Shown: positions 26,711-35,699, counted from the stretch's first letter. The stretch: 64,000 bases of DNA from Brevibacillus sp. JNUCC-41 (GCF_014844095.1 NZ_CP062163.1:2699501-2763500), one strand, 5' to 3'. Made by a program: numbers and translations. The notes: generated by a model from the sequence alone, not told the origin.

Positions 26711-28015
26711 TTGTATAAAATTGGTGTTGTAGGTCCACTTTCATCTATAAAGAAAATTCGGGATGTTACTAATGAATTTGAACATGAAATAGATTTTATT
26801 GATTTTCCGTATGAAGATGCACGTGAGGTAACGGACATTATAAAAAATCACCAAAATGCAGTAAATGGTTGGTTTTTCTCTGGACCGGTCCCATATAGAA
26901 TAGCTAAAGAAATGTTAGATTCAGATGCCAATTTTACGTATTGTCCTCCTGTAGGATCTAGTTTATATAGATGTTTTCTACAAATGTCGGCAGATCAAAA
27001 ATATTTTTTCGATAAGATATCCATCGATATGATTCGATTGGAAGACTTTTTTTTGCAAGAATCGCTACAAGAGCTGGGGATTTCCACCGAACATATTTAT
27101 GTAAAAACATTTGATGAACAATATGATTTTCAAGACATTGTCCAATTTCACCTTCATTTGTGGAGGGAAGGGGCGGTACATGGTGTCCTCACCGTTTTAC
27201 AGTCCGTATATGAGGCATTGAAGAAGGAGAATGTTCCAGTTTACAAAATAAATATGACAAAGATGGAAATCCGACAAGCGGTCAAGATTTTAATTGAAAA
27301 AGCAAAAAGTACTTATTTCAAAGATAGCCAGATAGGTGTGGAAATCATTGAAATTGATCAGTTCGATCAATTTGTTGACGAGGTTGATATTCGTTACCAT
27401 CTGCAGCATGTAGAGCTTAAGATTAAACAAACATTACTTACATTTTGTGGAAAATTAGATGGATCCCTCATCGAAAATGGAAACGGCCGTTATCAAATAT
27501 TTAGTTCACGAAAGGCAATTGAACGGGAAATTGGCAGCTTGCAAAGTACTGTTCAACAACTGGCCCTTGAAATGGATGTCCCAGTTGCAGTTGGTATTGG
27601 TTTTGGTGAGACGGCTGCATCTGCAGAAATCAATGCCCGCAAGGCAATCCGTCATTCGAAAAAGCAAGACAGTTCCGGTATTGTTGTAATCCAAGAAGAT
27701 GGTGTAATGATTGAATCCGTAGGTCAAGAAGAACAATTGGCATATACCTTTCGTTCTGATGATAAAGAACTGCTAGATAAATTGAATCAGGGTAACATTA
27801 GTGTAAAAACGTATAAAAAGATAGAAGCATTGGTTGATCGTATGGGCTGGGACGGCTTCACTTCCTCAGACTTAGCTTCTCATTTATCCATGACCGTTCG
27901 AAATGCCCAGAGAATTATGAGTAGTTTGAGTGAAAGCGGTTTAGTGGAGTACAAAGGAGAAGAACTTCAATCACCTCGGGGAAGACCTCGTAAAATTTAT
28001 ATGTTAAAGAAGTAA
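26711..28015 (+). CDS. Transcriptional regulator with nucleotide-cyclase/GGDEF-like core and winged HTH (paralogue 1)
   Basis: The 434-residue protein has three parts. An N-terminal receptor-like region (about 1-190) includes G-W-F-F-S-G-P-V-P-Y. A central domain (about 225-350) with N-G-N-G-R-Y-Q-I-F-S-S-R-K-A-I-E-R-E and V-A-V-G-I-G-F-G-E-T-A-A-S-A-E resembles the degenerate GGDEF / class III cyclase / GTP cyclohydrolase III fold. A C-terminal winged HTH (about 370-434) ends G-R-P-R-K-I-Y. Start TTG 26711 follows AGGGGTGA. It is divergent from abgT and likely controls it through 26390-26424. I do not recognise a named family; nucleotide sensing or cyclase activity is untested. Confidence 0.7.
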   Translation: MYKIGVVGPLSSIKKIRDVTNEFEHEIDFIDFPYEDAREVTDIIKNHQNAVNGWFFSGPVPYRIAKEMLDSDANFTYCPPVGSSLYRCFLQMSADQKYFFDKISIDMIRLEDFFLQESLQELGISTEHIYVKTFDEQYDFQDIVQFHLHLWREGAVHGVLTVLQSVYEALKKENVPVYKINMTKMEIRQAVKILIEKAKSTYFKDSQIGVEIIEIDQFDQFVDEVDIRYHLQHVELKIKQTLLTFCGKLDGSLIENGNGRYQIFSSRKAIEREIGSLQSTVQQLALEMDVPVAVGIGFGETAASAEINARKAIRHSKKQDSSGIVVIQEDGVMIESVGQEEQLAYTFRSDDKELLDKLNQGNISVKTYKKIEALVDRMGWDGFTSSDLASHLSMTVRNAQRIMSSLSESGLVEYKGEELQSPRGRPRKIYMLKK

Positions 28016-28057
28016 CACCCCGACGTTCTTGGTATACACGTAAATGAAATTCGAGGG

Positions 28058-28083
28058 AAGCTGTCATTGAGACAGCTTTTTTA
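28058..28083 (+). terminator. Terminator of regulator paralogue 1
   Basis: AAGCTGTC pairs with GACAGCTT (28071-28078) across a 5-nt loop, with a T run. Confidence 0.82.
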
Positions 28084-28401
28084 TTGTAATGGGCAGGAAA
28101 GTAGAATAATTCCTATGAGGAGATGTTCACGAATAAAAGTGTTGCATGATAAAATGATTCAAAAGAGAAAAGTTTGCGTGGGTATGAATACAACTATATA
28201 TACTAGTGCTATCACTCTTTTCTTTTTGCTGCCGATACGATAAGAGTAACTAGACAACTGATAATCACGACTCAATACAAATTAAGCAATAGTTAGGCAG
28301 AAGAAGAATTAGGGTTATGATACCATGACTGAGATTAAACTAGGATATTCTACAAAGAACAATGATTCTATTACAGATTATAAAAGGAAGTCGATTACTG
28401 G
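28084..28401 (+). other. Gap between the two regulator paralogues
   Basis: No gene is supported here. AAAGGAAG (28383-28390) is the ribosome site of paralogue 2. No ATTTAACG-type half-site was found. Confidence 0.4.
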
Positions 28402-29700
28402 ATGTATAAAATCGGACTGGTCGGTCTAAAAACTTCTATAGAACAAATTTTAATCTTGGCAGAAGAATATAAACATGAGTTGGAATTCATCTCTTTGCCC
28501 TATGAAAAGACAGAAGAGGTAGAGAATATTGTAAAGGAACATGATTCTAACGTACATGCATGGCTTTTTTCTGGTCCACTTCCCTATGAAATTGCCAAAA
28601 AGACACTAGGTACAGATAAAATAATGGTCCATGTTCCGGCCACGGAATCAGGTTTTTATAAATCCTTATTAGAAATGATCTACGAACAAGGGAAAATCAT
28701 CGAGCATCTAAGTATTGATACTATGTCCTCCAATAATATTAGCGAAGAAGCTTTGTCCCAGTTGAATATAAAAACCAAAAAGATTTATACGAAAGTGTAT
28801 GAGACAGATGTTGATACGGATGAATTGGTACATTTTCACTTGGATTTATGGAATGTGGGAAAGACAGAAGGAGCTTTTTCTTGTTTTCCGTCCGTGTGTG
28901 AAGCTTTAAGGGAATATGGCATTCCAGCCTACCGGTTGTCGATGAGTAAGATGGAAGTGCGGCAAACGCTTCGAATTCTTTCTGAAAAAGTAAAGACATC
29001 TTACTTTAAGGATACGCAAATCGGAGTTGAAATCATTGAAGTCGAATATTTTAACAAAGTGGCAGAGGAAATGAAAACTCCATATCATTTACAGTACTTG
29101 GAGCTTCGCCTAAAAGAAATGTTGATTCAACTTGGAGAAAAAATAAATGGTTCCTTTTCAGAGAAAGGGAATGGAAGGTACATGATTTTTAGTTCTCGCG
29201 GCGCAATTGAACGAGAAATCATTACACTCGAAGATACCATTCAAAAGTTGGCCTTTGAAGCAGATACACCCGTTACCGTTGGAATTGGCTTCGGCGAGAC
29301 TGCCTATTCAGCGGAAATCAATGCTTTTCGTGCTATTCAACACTCGAAAGAGATGAAAAAGCGTGAAATTGTGATTATTCAAGATGATGGAAAAATTATC
29401 GAATCACCAGGCAAAAAGAAAGAATTGCAATATGATACCCGTTCCCACAATAAACCTCTTATAGAAAGGTTGAAAAACGGAAATATCAGTGTTAAAACGT
29501 ATAAGAAAATATCGGCTCTCGTTCAAAGAATGGGCTGGAGTGATTTTACTACAAAGGATTTAGCGACACATCTTGAAATGACAGAGCGCAATGTACGGCG
29601 AATTGTTGCAGATATGTGCGAAGTTGATTTGGCACAATGCATTGGGGAAGAGGCTAACGCCACTCGTGGAAGGCCGAGTAAAATTTATCGATTATTATAA
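28402..29700 (+). CDS. Transcriptional regulator with nucleotide-cyclase/GGDEF-like core and winged HTH (paralogue 2)
   Basis: The 432-residue protein aligns along its whole length with 26711-28015: F-S-G-P-L-P-Y in the N-terminal region, N-G-R-Y-M-I-F-S-S-R-G-A-I-E-R-E and T-V-G-I-G-F-G-E-T in the cyclase-like core, and a winged HTH ending G-R-P-S-K-I-Y. It arose by tandem duplication. The next native gene downstream is the M20 / DUF3311 / symporter operon at 31692, now separated by an IS. That operon's promoter carries a related operator, so this paralogue probably controls it. Confidence 0.7.
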   Translation: MYKIGLVGLKTSIEQILILAEEYKHELEFISLPYEKTEEVENIVKEHDSNVHAWLFSGPLPYEIAKKTLGTDKIMVHVPATESGFYKSLLEMIYEQGKIIEHLSIDTMSSNNISEEALSQLNIKTKKIYTKVYETDVDTDELVHFHLDLWNVGKTEGAFSCFPSVCEALREYGIPAYRLSMSKMEVRQTLRILSEKVKTSYFKDTQIGVEIIEVEYFNKVAEEMKTPYHLQYLELRLKEMLIQLGEKINGSFSEKGNGRYMIFSSRGAIEREIITLEDTIQKLAFEADTPVTVGIGFGETAYSAEINAFRAIQHSKEMKKREIVIIQDDGKIIESPGKKKELQYDTRSHNKPLIERLKNGNISVKTYKKISALVQRMGWSDFTTKDLATHLEMTERNVRRIVADMCEVDLAQCIGEEANATRGRPSKIYRLL

Positions 29701-29707
29701 ATAAAAA

Positions 29708-29728
29708 GCACCCATAATTGGGGTGCTT
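29708..29728. repeat. Target duplication, left copy (terminator hairpin)
   Basis: About 20-21 bp forming the hairpin GCACCCATAATTGGGGTGCT are repeated exactly at 31471-31491, flanking the IS. The right copy still carries its T run; this left copy has lost it. Confidence 0.75.
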
Positions 29729-29792
29729 CAGACTGTAGACAAACTCGATGAAAATCGAGTTTGTCTATTTTTATGGCTTGTACAATTTGGAC

Positions 29793-29918
29793 CTTGATTT
29801 CCACTCCAGGCACTCGCTTTCCGCGGGCGGTCGGGGAGCCTCCTCGGCTTTCGCCTGCGGGGTCTCTCCTAGACGCGCATTTCCCGCAGGAGTCTCGTAC
29901 CATCCGTTCCAATCAACT
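29793..29918 (-). repeat. GC-rich repeat core, copy C (diverged, inverted, inside the IS)
   Basis: The stretch matches the core of copies A and D in reverse orientation (CGCTTTCCGCGGGCGG, GGAGCCTCCTCGGC, CCGCAGGAGTCTCG) but is diverged and lacks the MITE ends. It lies between the IS left end and the transposase start. Confidence 0.65.
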
Positions 29919-30000
29919 TTGTCTTACCTTTTAGATAGAACCTTTTGCCTGGAGTCATTTTTGTTTTAAAATAGAAGTATTAAAACTTGAGGTGATGAGG

Positions 30001-31359
30001 ATGCTTTCTAAACATGATTCTATTCAGCGAGATCAACTTGAAATGATTACTTTAGATCAACTGGTGCCACCGAACCATTTGGTTCGTAAAATAGAGGCTG
30101 CCATTGACTTCACTTTCATTTATGACTTGGTGAAAGATATGTATTCAGAGATAGGACGCCCAAGTATTGATCCCGTTATTTTAGTTAAACTGACTTTCAT
30201 TCAATATACCTTCGGTATTCGTTCCATGCGTAAAACGATTGAAGAAGTTGAAACCAATATGGCTTACCGTTGGTTCTTAGGCTATGGTTTCCATGAAAAA
30301 GCACCTCATTTCTCTACATTTGGGAAAAATTACGAACGACGCTTTAAAGATACAGACGTGTTTGAACAGATTTTCTATCGCATTTAATGACAGCTGCTAA
30401 TAAAAAGTTAATAAGTGCTGAACACGTTTTCGTGGATTCCACACATGTGAAGGCCAGTGCGAATAAACGGAAATTTGAAAAGAAAATCGTTCGTAAAGAA
30501 ACACGAGCGTATCAAGGACGTCTTCAAGAAGAAATCAATCAAGATCGTGAAAACCATGGAAAAAAGCCTTTTCCACCAGATAAATTTGATAAAGAAGAGA
30601 CCAAAGAGATTAAAGAAAGTACAACGGATTCTGAGAGTGGCTACTATGTGAAAGATGAACGAACAAAACAGTTTGCCTATTCATTCCACGCGGCCGCAGA
30701 CCGCAACGGTTTTGTATTGGGAACGATTGTAACAACTGGAAATATACATGACAGCCAGATCTTAGAGCCACTAGTTGAACAAGTGATTGGGAAAGTTGGA
30801 AAACCGGAAGCCGTTGCCGCAGATGCAGCTTATAAAACACCAGCGATTACAAGCTACCTATTTAACAAAGAAATCATACCGGCTTTACCTTATACACGTC
30901 CTCGCACTAAAGAAGGATTTTTCCGCAAACAGGACTATGTGTACAATGAACATTTTGATTGTTACCTTTGCCCTTCGGGCGAGCTATTAAAGTACTCAAC
31001 AACAAATAAAGAGGGCTATCGCGAGTATAAATCCCCCAAACACATCTGTGCAACGTGCTTATTTTTATCTCGGTGTACAGAAAGCAAAGACTGTCAAAAA
31101 GAGGGTGACACGGCATATCTGGCAAACACATGTGGAAGAAGCAGATCATCTGCGTCATCATCAAGATGTAAAACCTATATATGCGAAGCGTAAAGAAACG
31201 ATTGAGCGTGTATTCGCAGATGCAAAAGAAAAGCATGGTATGCGTTGGACTACTTTAAGGGGACTTAAAAAATTGTCGATGCAGGCGATGCTTACTTTCG
31301 CTGCCATTAATTTAAAGAAGATGGCCAATTGGACATGGCGAGGTCCAAAAATGGCATAA
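30001..31359 (+). pseudogene. IS1182-family transposase, two frameshifts
   Basis: Three frames together make one ~453-residue DDE transposase. The first (30001-30387) has the N-terminal domain with R-P-S-I-D-P-V. The second carries the first two acidic residues (V-F-V-D-S-T-H-V-K-A and A-A-D-A-A-Y-K) and a cysteine-rich C-P-S-G segment. The third carries R-K-E-T-I-E-R-V-F-A-D-A-K-E-K-H-G with the catalytic Glu. The breaks are a missing T in TTT (30383-30385) and an extra A in A5 (31096-31100). As read it is inactive; both lesions are homopolymer indels and might be sequence errors. GAGGTGA before ATG 30001 supports that start. Confidence 0.83.
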
Positions 31360-31470
31360 CATAGTGGGCTCGAAGAGCCCAATCTCTTAACTTTAGGCGA
31401 AAATTTAAATGAAATTTCAAAAAGGGTTCAGAATTTTTTAATTCCGAACCCCTTTTGTCTACAAACTGAG

Positions 31471-31497
31471 GCACCCATAATTGGGGTGCTTTTTTAT
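31471..31497 (+). terminator. Right copy of the split terminator
   Basis: The hairpin plus a T6 run is the original terminator of regulator paralogue 2, now displaced downstream of the IS. Confidence 0.75.
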
Positions 31498-31582
31498 TTT
31501 CGCTTCATGCTGCGTTTCGATTTTTTTGTAAAACATGGAGATTAGATGAAGTTTGAAGATGGTTTGGAATTTTCGAAAAATA

Positions 31583-31611
31583 TTGAAATAAACAATAAGG
31601 GAGATTATACT
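31583..31611 (+). promoter_or_regulatory. Sigma-A promoter of the M20/symporter operon
   Basis: TTGAAA (31583-31588), 17-nt spacer, TATACT (31606-31611). Confidence 0.7.
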
Positions 31612-31614
31612 CTA

Positions 31615-31636
31615 TTTAAGGAATTTTTTCCTTAAA
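31615..31636. promoter_or_regulatory. Operator candidate overlapping the transcription start
   Basis: TTTAAGGAA-TTTT-TTCCTTAAA, perfect 9-bp arms, begins 3 nt after the -10 box. Its position predicts repression by roadblock or occlusion. The half-site resembles those at 26390-26424. Confidence 0.65.
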
Positions 31637-31691
31637 CTATCCTAAAAAAAATGGATGTTATGTAAATTGAATGAAAAAGGGGTTGTAGTGG

Positions 31692-32879
31692 GTGTCTCAA
31701 ACGATAATGATTCATGATTTGATCGAGGCTGTTAAAGATGAAGTGGTGGCTTGGAGAAGATATTTACATAAGTATCCAGAGCTTTCTTTTCAGGAGGAAA
31801 AAACAGCACAATTTGTTTATGAAAAGCTGCAAGCTTTTGGTGAATTGGAAATTTCACGTCCGACAAAGACGAGTATTATGGCTCGTTTGATCGGTCAGCA
31901 GCCTGGGAAGGTTATTGCACTGCGGGCAGATATGGATGCGCTTCCAATTGAAGAAGAAAATGATTTTGACTTTGTGTCACAGAATTCAGGAGTTATGCAT
32001 GCTTGCGGACATGATGGGCATACGGCGATGCTGCTTGGTACAGCAAAAGTTCTTACACAGTTAAAGGATCAAATTAAAGGGGAGGTGCGCTTTTTATTTC
32101 AACATGCTGAGGAACTGCCGCCCGGTGGAGCTCAAGAAATGGTGAAAGCCGGTGTGCTTGATGGAGTGGATATGATCATAGGCACCCATCTCTTGTCGAC
32201 TCTTCCTTTAGGGAAAATTGGTTTGGGCTACGGTCCGGTGATGGCTGGAGCTGATACTTTTAACATTACCGTGGTGGGGAAAGGGGGGCACGCCTCACAG
32301 CCTGAACTTACCGTCGATCCCATATCGATTGGATCACAGATTGTATCGAATCTCCAGCATATTGTTTCGAGGTATCGGGATGCCCAGGAAGCCCTTGTGA
32401 TTTCAGTGACCCAGTTCCATGCGGGAAGTGCGGTTAATGTCATTCCAAGTAGTGTAAGCATTGGTGGATCAGTTCGAAGCTTCAATCCGGAACTGAGGGA
32501 AAACGTTCCAAACTATATCGACCGCATAGTAAAAGGGATTACGGAAGCGCATGGAGCCACTTATGAATTCGATTATCAGTTTGGTTATGCCCCTACCATT
32601 AATGATGAAGAAGTTACCCGATTGATGGACGAAACGATCTGTGAAGTATTTGGTGAAGTAAGTCGAGAGATTTTAAAGCCGATTATGGGAAGTGAAGATT
32701 TCTCTGCTTTTCAAAAAGTAGTTCCGGGATCCTATATTGTAATAGGGGCCCGTAATGAAGAAAAAGGGATAATACATCCTCACCATCATCCTAAATTCAC
32801 GATCGATGAACAGGCTTTACAATATGGGGTGAAGTTATATGTTCATGGGACTTTGAAAATGTTAAATCTAACATATTAG
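31692..32879 (+). CDS. M20-family amidohydrolase (N-acyl-amino acid / hippurate hydrolase type)
   Basis: The 395-residue enzyme is a single-chain M20D amidohydrolase: Y-L-H-K-Y-P-E-L-S near residue 25, H-A-C-G-H-D-G-H-T near 100, Q-H-A-E-E-L-P-P-G-G near 135 and a late H-P-H-H-H-P-K-F. It should release an amino acid from an N-acyl or amide conjugate in the cytoplasm. GTG 31692 follows AAGGGG. It heads an operon with a DUF3311 protein and a Na+ symporter, which presumably imports its substrate, and lies behind a sigma-A promoter with an operator. Confidence 0.87.
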   Translation: MSQTIMIHDLIEAVKDEVVAWRRYLHKYPELSFQEEKTAQFVYEKLQAFGELEISRPTKTSIMARLIGQQPGKVIALRADMDALPIEEENDFDFVSQNSGVMHACGHDGHTAMLLGTAKVLTQLKDQIKGEVRFLFQHAEELPPGGAQEMVKAGVLDGVDMIIGTHLLSTLPLGKIGLGYGPVMAGADTFNITVVGKGGHASQPELTVDPISIGSQIVSNLQHIVSRYRDAQEALVISVTQFHAGSAVNVIPSSVSIGGSVRSFNPELRENVPNYIDRIVKGITEAHGATYEFDYQFGYAPTINDEEVTRLMDETICEVFGEVSREILKPIMGSEDFSAFQKVVPGSYIVIGARNEEKGIIHPHHHPKFTIDEQALQYGVKLYVHGTLKMLNLTY

Positions 32880-32891
32880 GGGGATAAGAGT

Positions 32892-33092
32892 TTGAAAAAA
32901 ATATATTGGCTCGGAATTATCCCGTTTCTTGGCTTTATTGTGGGCGCTTTGTTTACAAATAAAGTGACTCCCTATGTTCTGGGAATGCCATTTTTTCATT
33001 TTTGGATTGTACTCTGGTCTGTGCTGACCACAGGTATAATGGGGGTTATTTACCTACTGGATCCTGCTAATCAGAAGGGAGATTCAAGATGA
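32892..33092 (+). CDS. DUF3311 small membrane protein
   Basis: This 66-residue protein has two hydrophobic helices and the G-I-I-P-F-L-G and W-I-V-L-W-S-V-L patterns of DUF3311. Such proteins are regularly encoded just before SSS symporters and probably act as a small partner subunit. TTG 32892 follows GGGGATAAG. Its stop overlaps the symporter ATG (ATGA). Confidence 0.8.
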   Translation: MKKIYWLGIIPFLGFIVGALFTNKVTPYVLGMPFFHFWIVLWSVLTTGIMGVIYLLDPANQKGDSR

Positions 33093-34612
33093 ATATTGCC
33101 GTTTTTTTTATCCTGTTTTTTTTCGTCATTTCTGTTTTGATCGGTATCCAGGCTAAAAAAGGGAAAGAAATGAACTTGGAACAATGGTCGGTTGGAGGAC
33201 GCGGGATGGGAGCCCTATTGATTTTCCTCTTGTCCGCTGGTGAAATGTATACAACCTTTACCTTTTTGGGTGCAAGTGGATCTGCTTATGGGGAAGGGGG
33301 TTCCATCTTTAGTATCGTATCATATGGCTGCCTGGCTACAGTGATCTCCTATTGGACATTTCCTGCTATCTGGAGGTATGCAAAGAAACACCAATTAGTT
33401 TCCCAATCTGATTTTTTTGTAAAAAAATATCAAAGTCCTTATCTTGGTGTGCTTGTTGCGGTTATAGGCGTTGTAGCTTGTACTTGCTACTTAGTGCTGC
33501 AATTGAAGGGGTTAGGATATATCGTTTCAGCAACATCCTATGGGGCAATCTCTTCTACAGCTGCCATTTGGGCCGGAGCAATTGGCGTTACTATTTTTGT
33601 AATGGTTTCCGGCATTCACGGCTCTGCGAGGACAGCTATTTTGAAGGATATTCTGATTCTTGGCATTGTCGTATTTTTAGGAGTTTATTTCCCACTTCAT
33701 TATTACGGCGGGCTCCAACCTATGTATGAGGCAATTGAAAATGCAAAGCCGAACTATACCATACTTCCAGATCAGGGAATGAGCGTTTCATGGTATATAT
33801 CCACTGTTATATTAAGCTCTATTGGATTTTATATGTGGCCGCACGGGTTTTCTCCTATATATGCTGCCTCTAGCGAAAAAGCTTTACGGAAAAACGCAAT
33901 CCTAATGCCCATGTACCAATTGATATTATTGTTTGCCTTTTTTGTTGGATTTGCAGCGATTTTACAGATGCCTGGATTAAAAGGCGGCGAAGCCGATCAA
34001 ATCTTGCTGCAGCTATCTAAACAGGATTTTGATCCATGGTTTGTGGGCTTAATCGGTGGAACTGGCGTGTTAGCCGCTTTAGTGCCAAGTTCCATGCTCT
34101 TGATGTCCATATCAACAATGCTTGCAAAAAATGTATATAGCGTATTCACTCCATCAGCAACGGAAAAACAGATTGCAAAACTGGTAAAATACTTGGTTCC
34201 CCTAATTTCTCTCTTAGGGATTTACTTGACCTTTAAAGGTGGAAATTCGCTCTTTAGTCTCGCTCTAATCGCCTATAATTTCATTACACAACTTGCTCCT
34301 GCCTTTTTCGCAAGTTTGATGAGAAAGAATTTTGTAACCAAACATGGAGCATTTGCCGGGATAATAACAGGAGGGGTGCTAGTTTCTATTATGGAACTGG
34401 GGAACATGAAAATCAGTCAACTATTTCCTCATCTTCCTCAAGCAATTAAAGACCTGAATGTAGGAATTATTGCCCTATTTGTCAATATCGTAGTCTTGGT
34501 GGTGGTTAGCTTGATGACAAAAAACATTAATTATACTCATCAAGGTACCGATAGTTTGGAAACGACAACGGAAGGGCACAAGTTTCCAACACCAAAAGAA
34601 TCAAATAGCTAA
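33089..34612 (+). CDS. Sodium:solute symporter (SSS family)
   Basis: The 507-residue membrane protein has about 13 hydrophobic segments and SSS features (W-S-V-G-G-R-G-M-G near residue 35, then G-A-S-G-S-A-Y-G-E-G-G). Translation is coupled to the DUF3311 gene by a 4-nt overlap. It probably brings in the conjugate hydrolysed by the M20 enzyme. It differs from the SSS protein at 4624 and belongs to the DUF3311-linked subgroup. A polar tail ends the protein. Confidence 0.86.
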   Translation: MNIAVFFILFFFVISVLIGIQAKKGKEMNLEQWSVGGRGMGALLIFLLSAGEMYTTFTFLGASGSAYGEGGSIFSIVSYGCLATVISYWTFPAIWRYAKKHQLVSQSDFFVKKYQSPYLGVLVAVIGVVACTCYLVLQLKGLGYIVSATSYGAISSTAAIWAGAIGVTIFVMVSGIHGSARTAILKDILILGIVVFLGVYFPLHYYGGLQPMYEAIENAKPNYTILPDQGMSVSWYISTVILSSIGFYMWPHGFSPIYAASSEKALRKNAILMPMYQLILLFAFFVGFAAILQMPGLKGGEADQILLQLSKQDFDPWFVGLIGGTGVLAALVPSSMLLMSISTMLAKNVYSVFTPSATEKQIAKLVKYLVPLISLLGIYLTFKGGNSLFSLALIAYNFITQLAPAFFASLMRKNFVTKHGAFAGIITGGVLVSIMELGNMKISQLFPHLPQAIKDLNVGIIALFVNIVVLVVVSLMTKNINYTHQGTDSLETTTEGHKFPTPKESNS

Positions 34613-34848
34613 CTTAGCATGATTAATAATTTCACTTACGATATGATAATGAAAAATGAATGCGCTCTTTTCTGGGGGCAGTTTTGCAGGACGCTATTTA
34701 CAGTTCGGATAACGCCGATAATGATTTGGACTTTCTGGAATCAAAGTTGTCCGTGCACATATGCTTGACCGCTTTCTGCCCAATAACAAAGAAGATGATC
34801 CACAAAAGGAACAAACCGGTCTGAATATGGCCGGTTTGTTTCAGTTAA
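34613..34848. other. Gap with one strong hairpin
   Basis: No gene is supported. AACAAACCGG (34810-34819) pairs perfectly with CCGGTTTGTT (34831-34840); it can end either the symporter transcript or the small minus-strand gene. Confidence 0.45.
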
Positions 34849-34977
34849 TTACTCAGTTTTGGAACTTTGATCTTTATTTCTTTTATTTCCTTTACTGTTG
34901 TCCCCACTAACAGGAGCTTGCCCGTGTAATTGCGGTGAATTTTGATTACGGCTGCCTTTATTGAATTTTTTTGTCAT
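34849..34977 (-). CDS. Small hydrophilic protein (42 aa), spore-protein-like
   Basis: The 42-codon frame has a strong AAAGGAGATG ribosome site 8-10 nt before its ATG, and a hairpin beyond its stop. The product is rich in Lys, Asn, Gln, Ser and Gly (M-T-K-K-F-N-K-G-S-R-N-Q-N-S-P), with no hydrophobic core, like minor small acid-soluble spore proteins. No specific family is claimed. It stands alone between the symporter and a MITE copy. Confidence 0.55.
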   Translation of the reverse strand: MTKKFNKGSRNQNSPQLHGQAPVSGDNSKGNKRNKDQSSKTE

Positions 34978-35513
34978 GTCTCACATCTCCTTTCTTTTTT
35001 CAAATACAGTTTGTCCCTTTTTGGTGATCTTATGTTTTCACTTGGTAAGAACATCAAATTCAAGTGATATTCAAACCATTGTTTCAAAGATAAAAACCGA
35101 AAATTGCCTTTCAGGATATAGGCATGTGATAAAAATATTTTTACGTACAATAAGAAAAAAACATGAACCTTGAGATGCAGGGAGGAAACGCATTTCTTTC
35201 ACACTGCATCTAAGGCCAGAGTAAGATTTTGTTGAAAAAGAGTCGTTCACCAATTCCAAACTGGTGGATATCATCACGTAATGAAGGAGGGTCAATTTAA
35301 GTGGGTGATTTTTCCGGAAATTACCTCGGTAGAATTTCGTACTAATTTTGGAATGACAAAAACTGATTTTGGTATGTACCTTATGAAGGGCCTGTCGAAT
35401 ATTTGCTCCACAATTACTAGCACTTGTACCATTAATTCGACATGAGGGAGCTTTTCTAGGTTACTGCTTTTTTTCTTAATTAGTGCCATTTATTTTTCAT
35501 GCTCTTTCAAAAA
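34978..35513. other. Stretch with no convincing gene
   Basis: Open frames on both strands (34961-35173, 35071-35295, 35292-35489) lack ribosome sites and protein-like composition. I see nothing functional. Confidence 0.4.
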
Positions 35514-35699
35514 GGCTGTTTTCGCATAATTTCCCCTCCAGAGATGCTCGCTTTCCGCGGGGCGGACGGTGAGCCTCCTCGGCGTAAACGCCTGTGGGGT
35601 CTCACCTGTCCCGCTGCTCCCGCAGGAGTCTCGCACTTGCGCTACAATCAACCTTAAATCGTTTAGTTTTTAAAAACAACTATCGTTACGAAAAGAGCC
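35514..35699 (-). repeat. MITE-like repeat, copy D (inverted)
   Basis: Reverse-orientation copy with ends GGCTGTTTTCG (35514-35524) and CGAAAAGAGCC (35689-35699). It keeps the full GC-rich core but lacks the ~35 bp next to one end that copy A has (the part containing CAACCACACC). Confidence 0.75.

Larger units (their letters stand above)
29729..31470 (+). mobile_element. IS1182-family insertion sequence
   Basis: The element is about 1742 bp, bounded by imperfect inverted repeats (left CAGACTGTAGACAAA; right, read inward, CAGTTTGTAGACAAA) and flanked by a 20-21 bp direct repeat. A 13-bp hairpin (29737-29766) sits just inside the left end and another (31424-31452) near the right end. It carries one broken DDE transposase. 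Between the left end and the transposase lies a 126-bp core of the GC-rich repeat seen elsewhere in this window. It inserted into the terminator of regulator paralogue 2. Confidence 0.82.

Noticed and set aside
35071-35295. 74-codon minus-strand ORF
   Set aside because: No ribosome site, no recognisable domain, and no matching neighbour.
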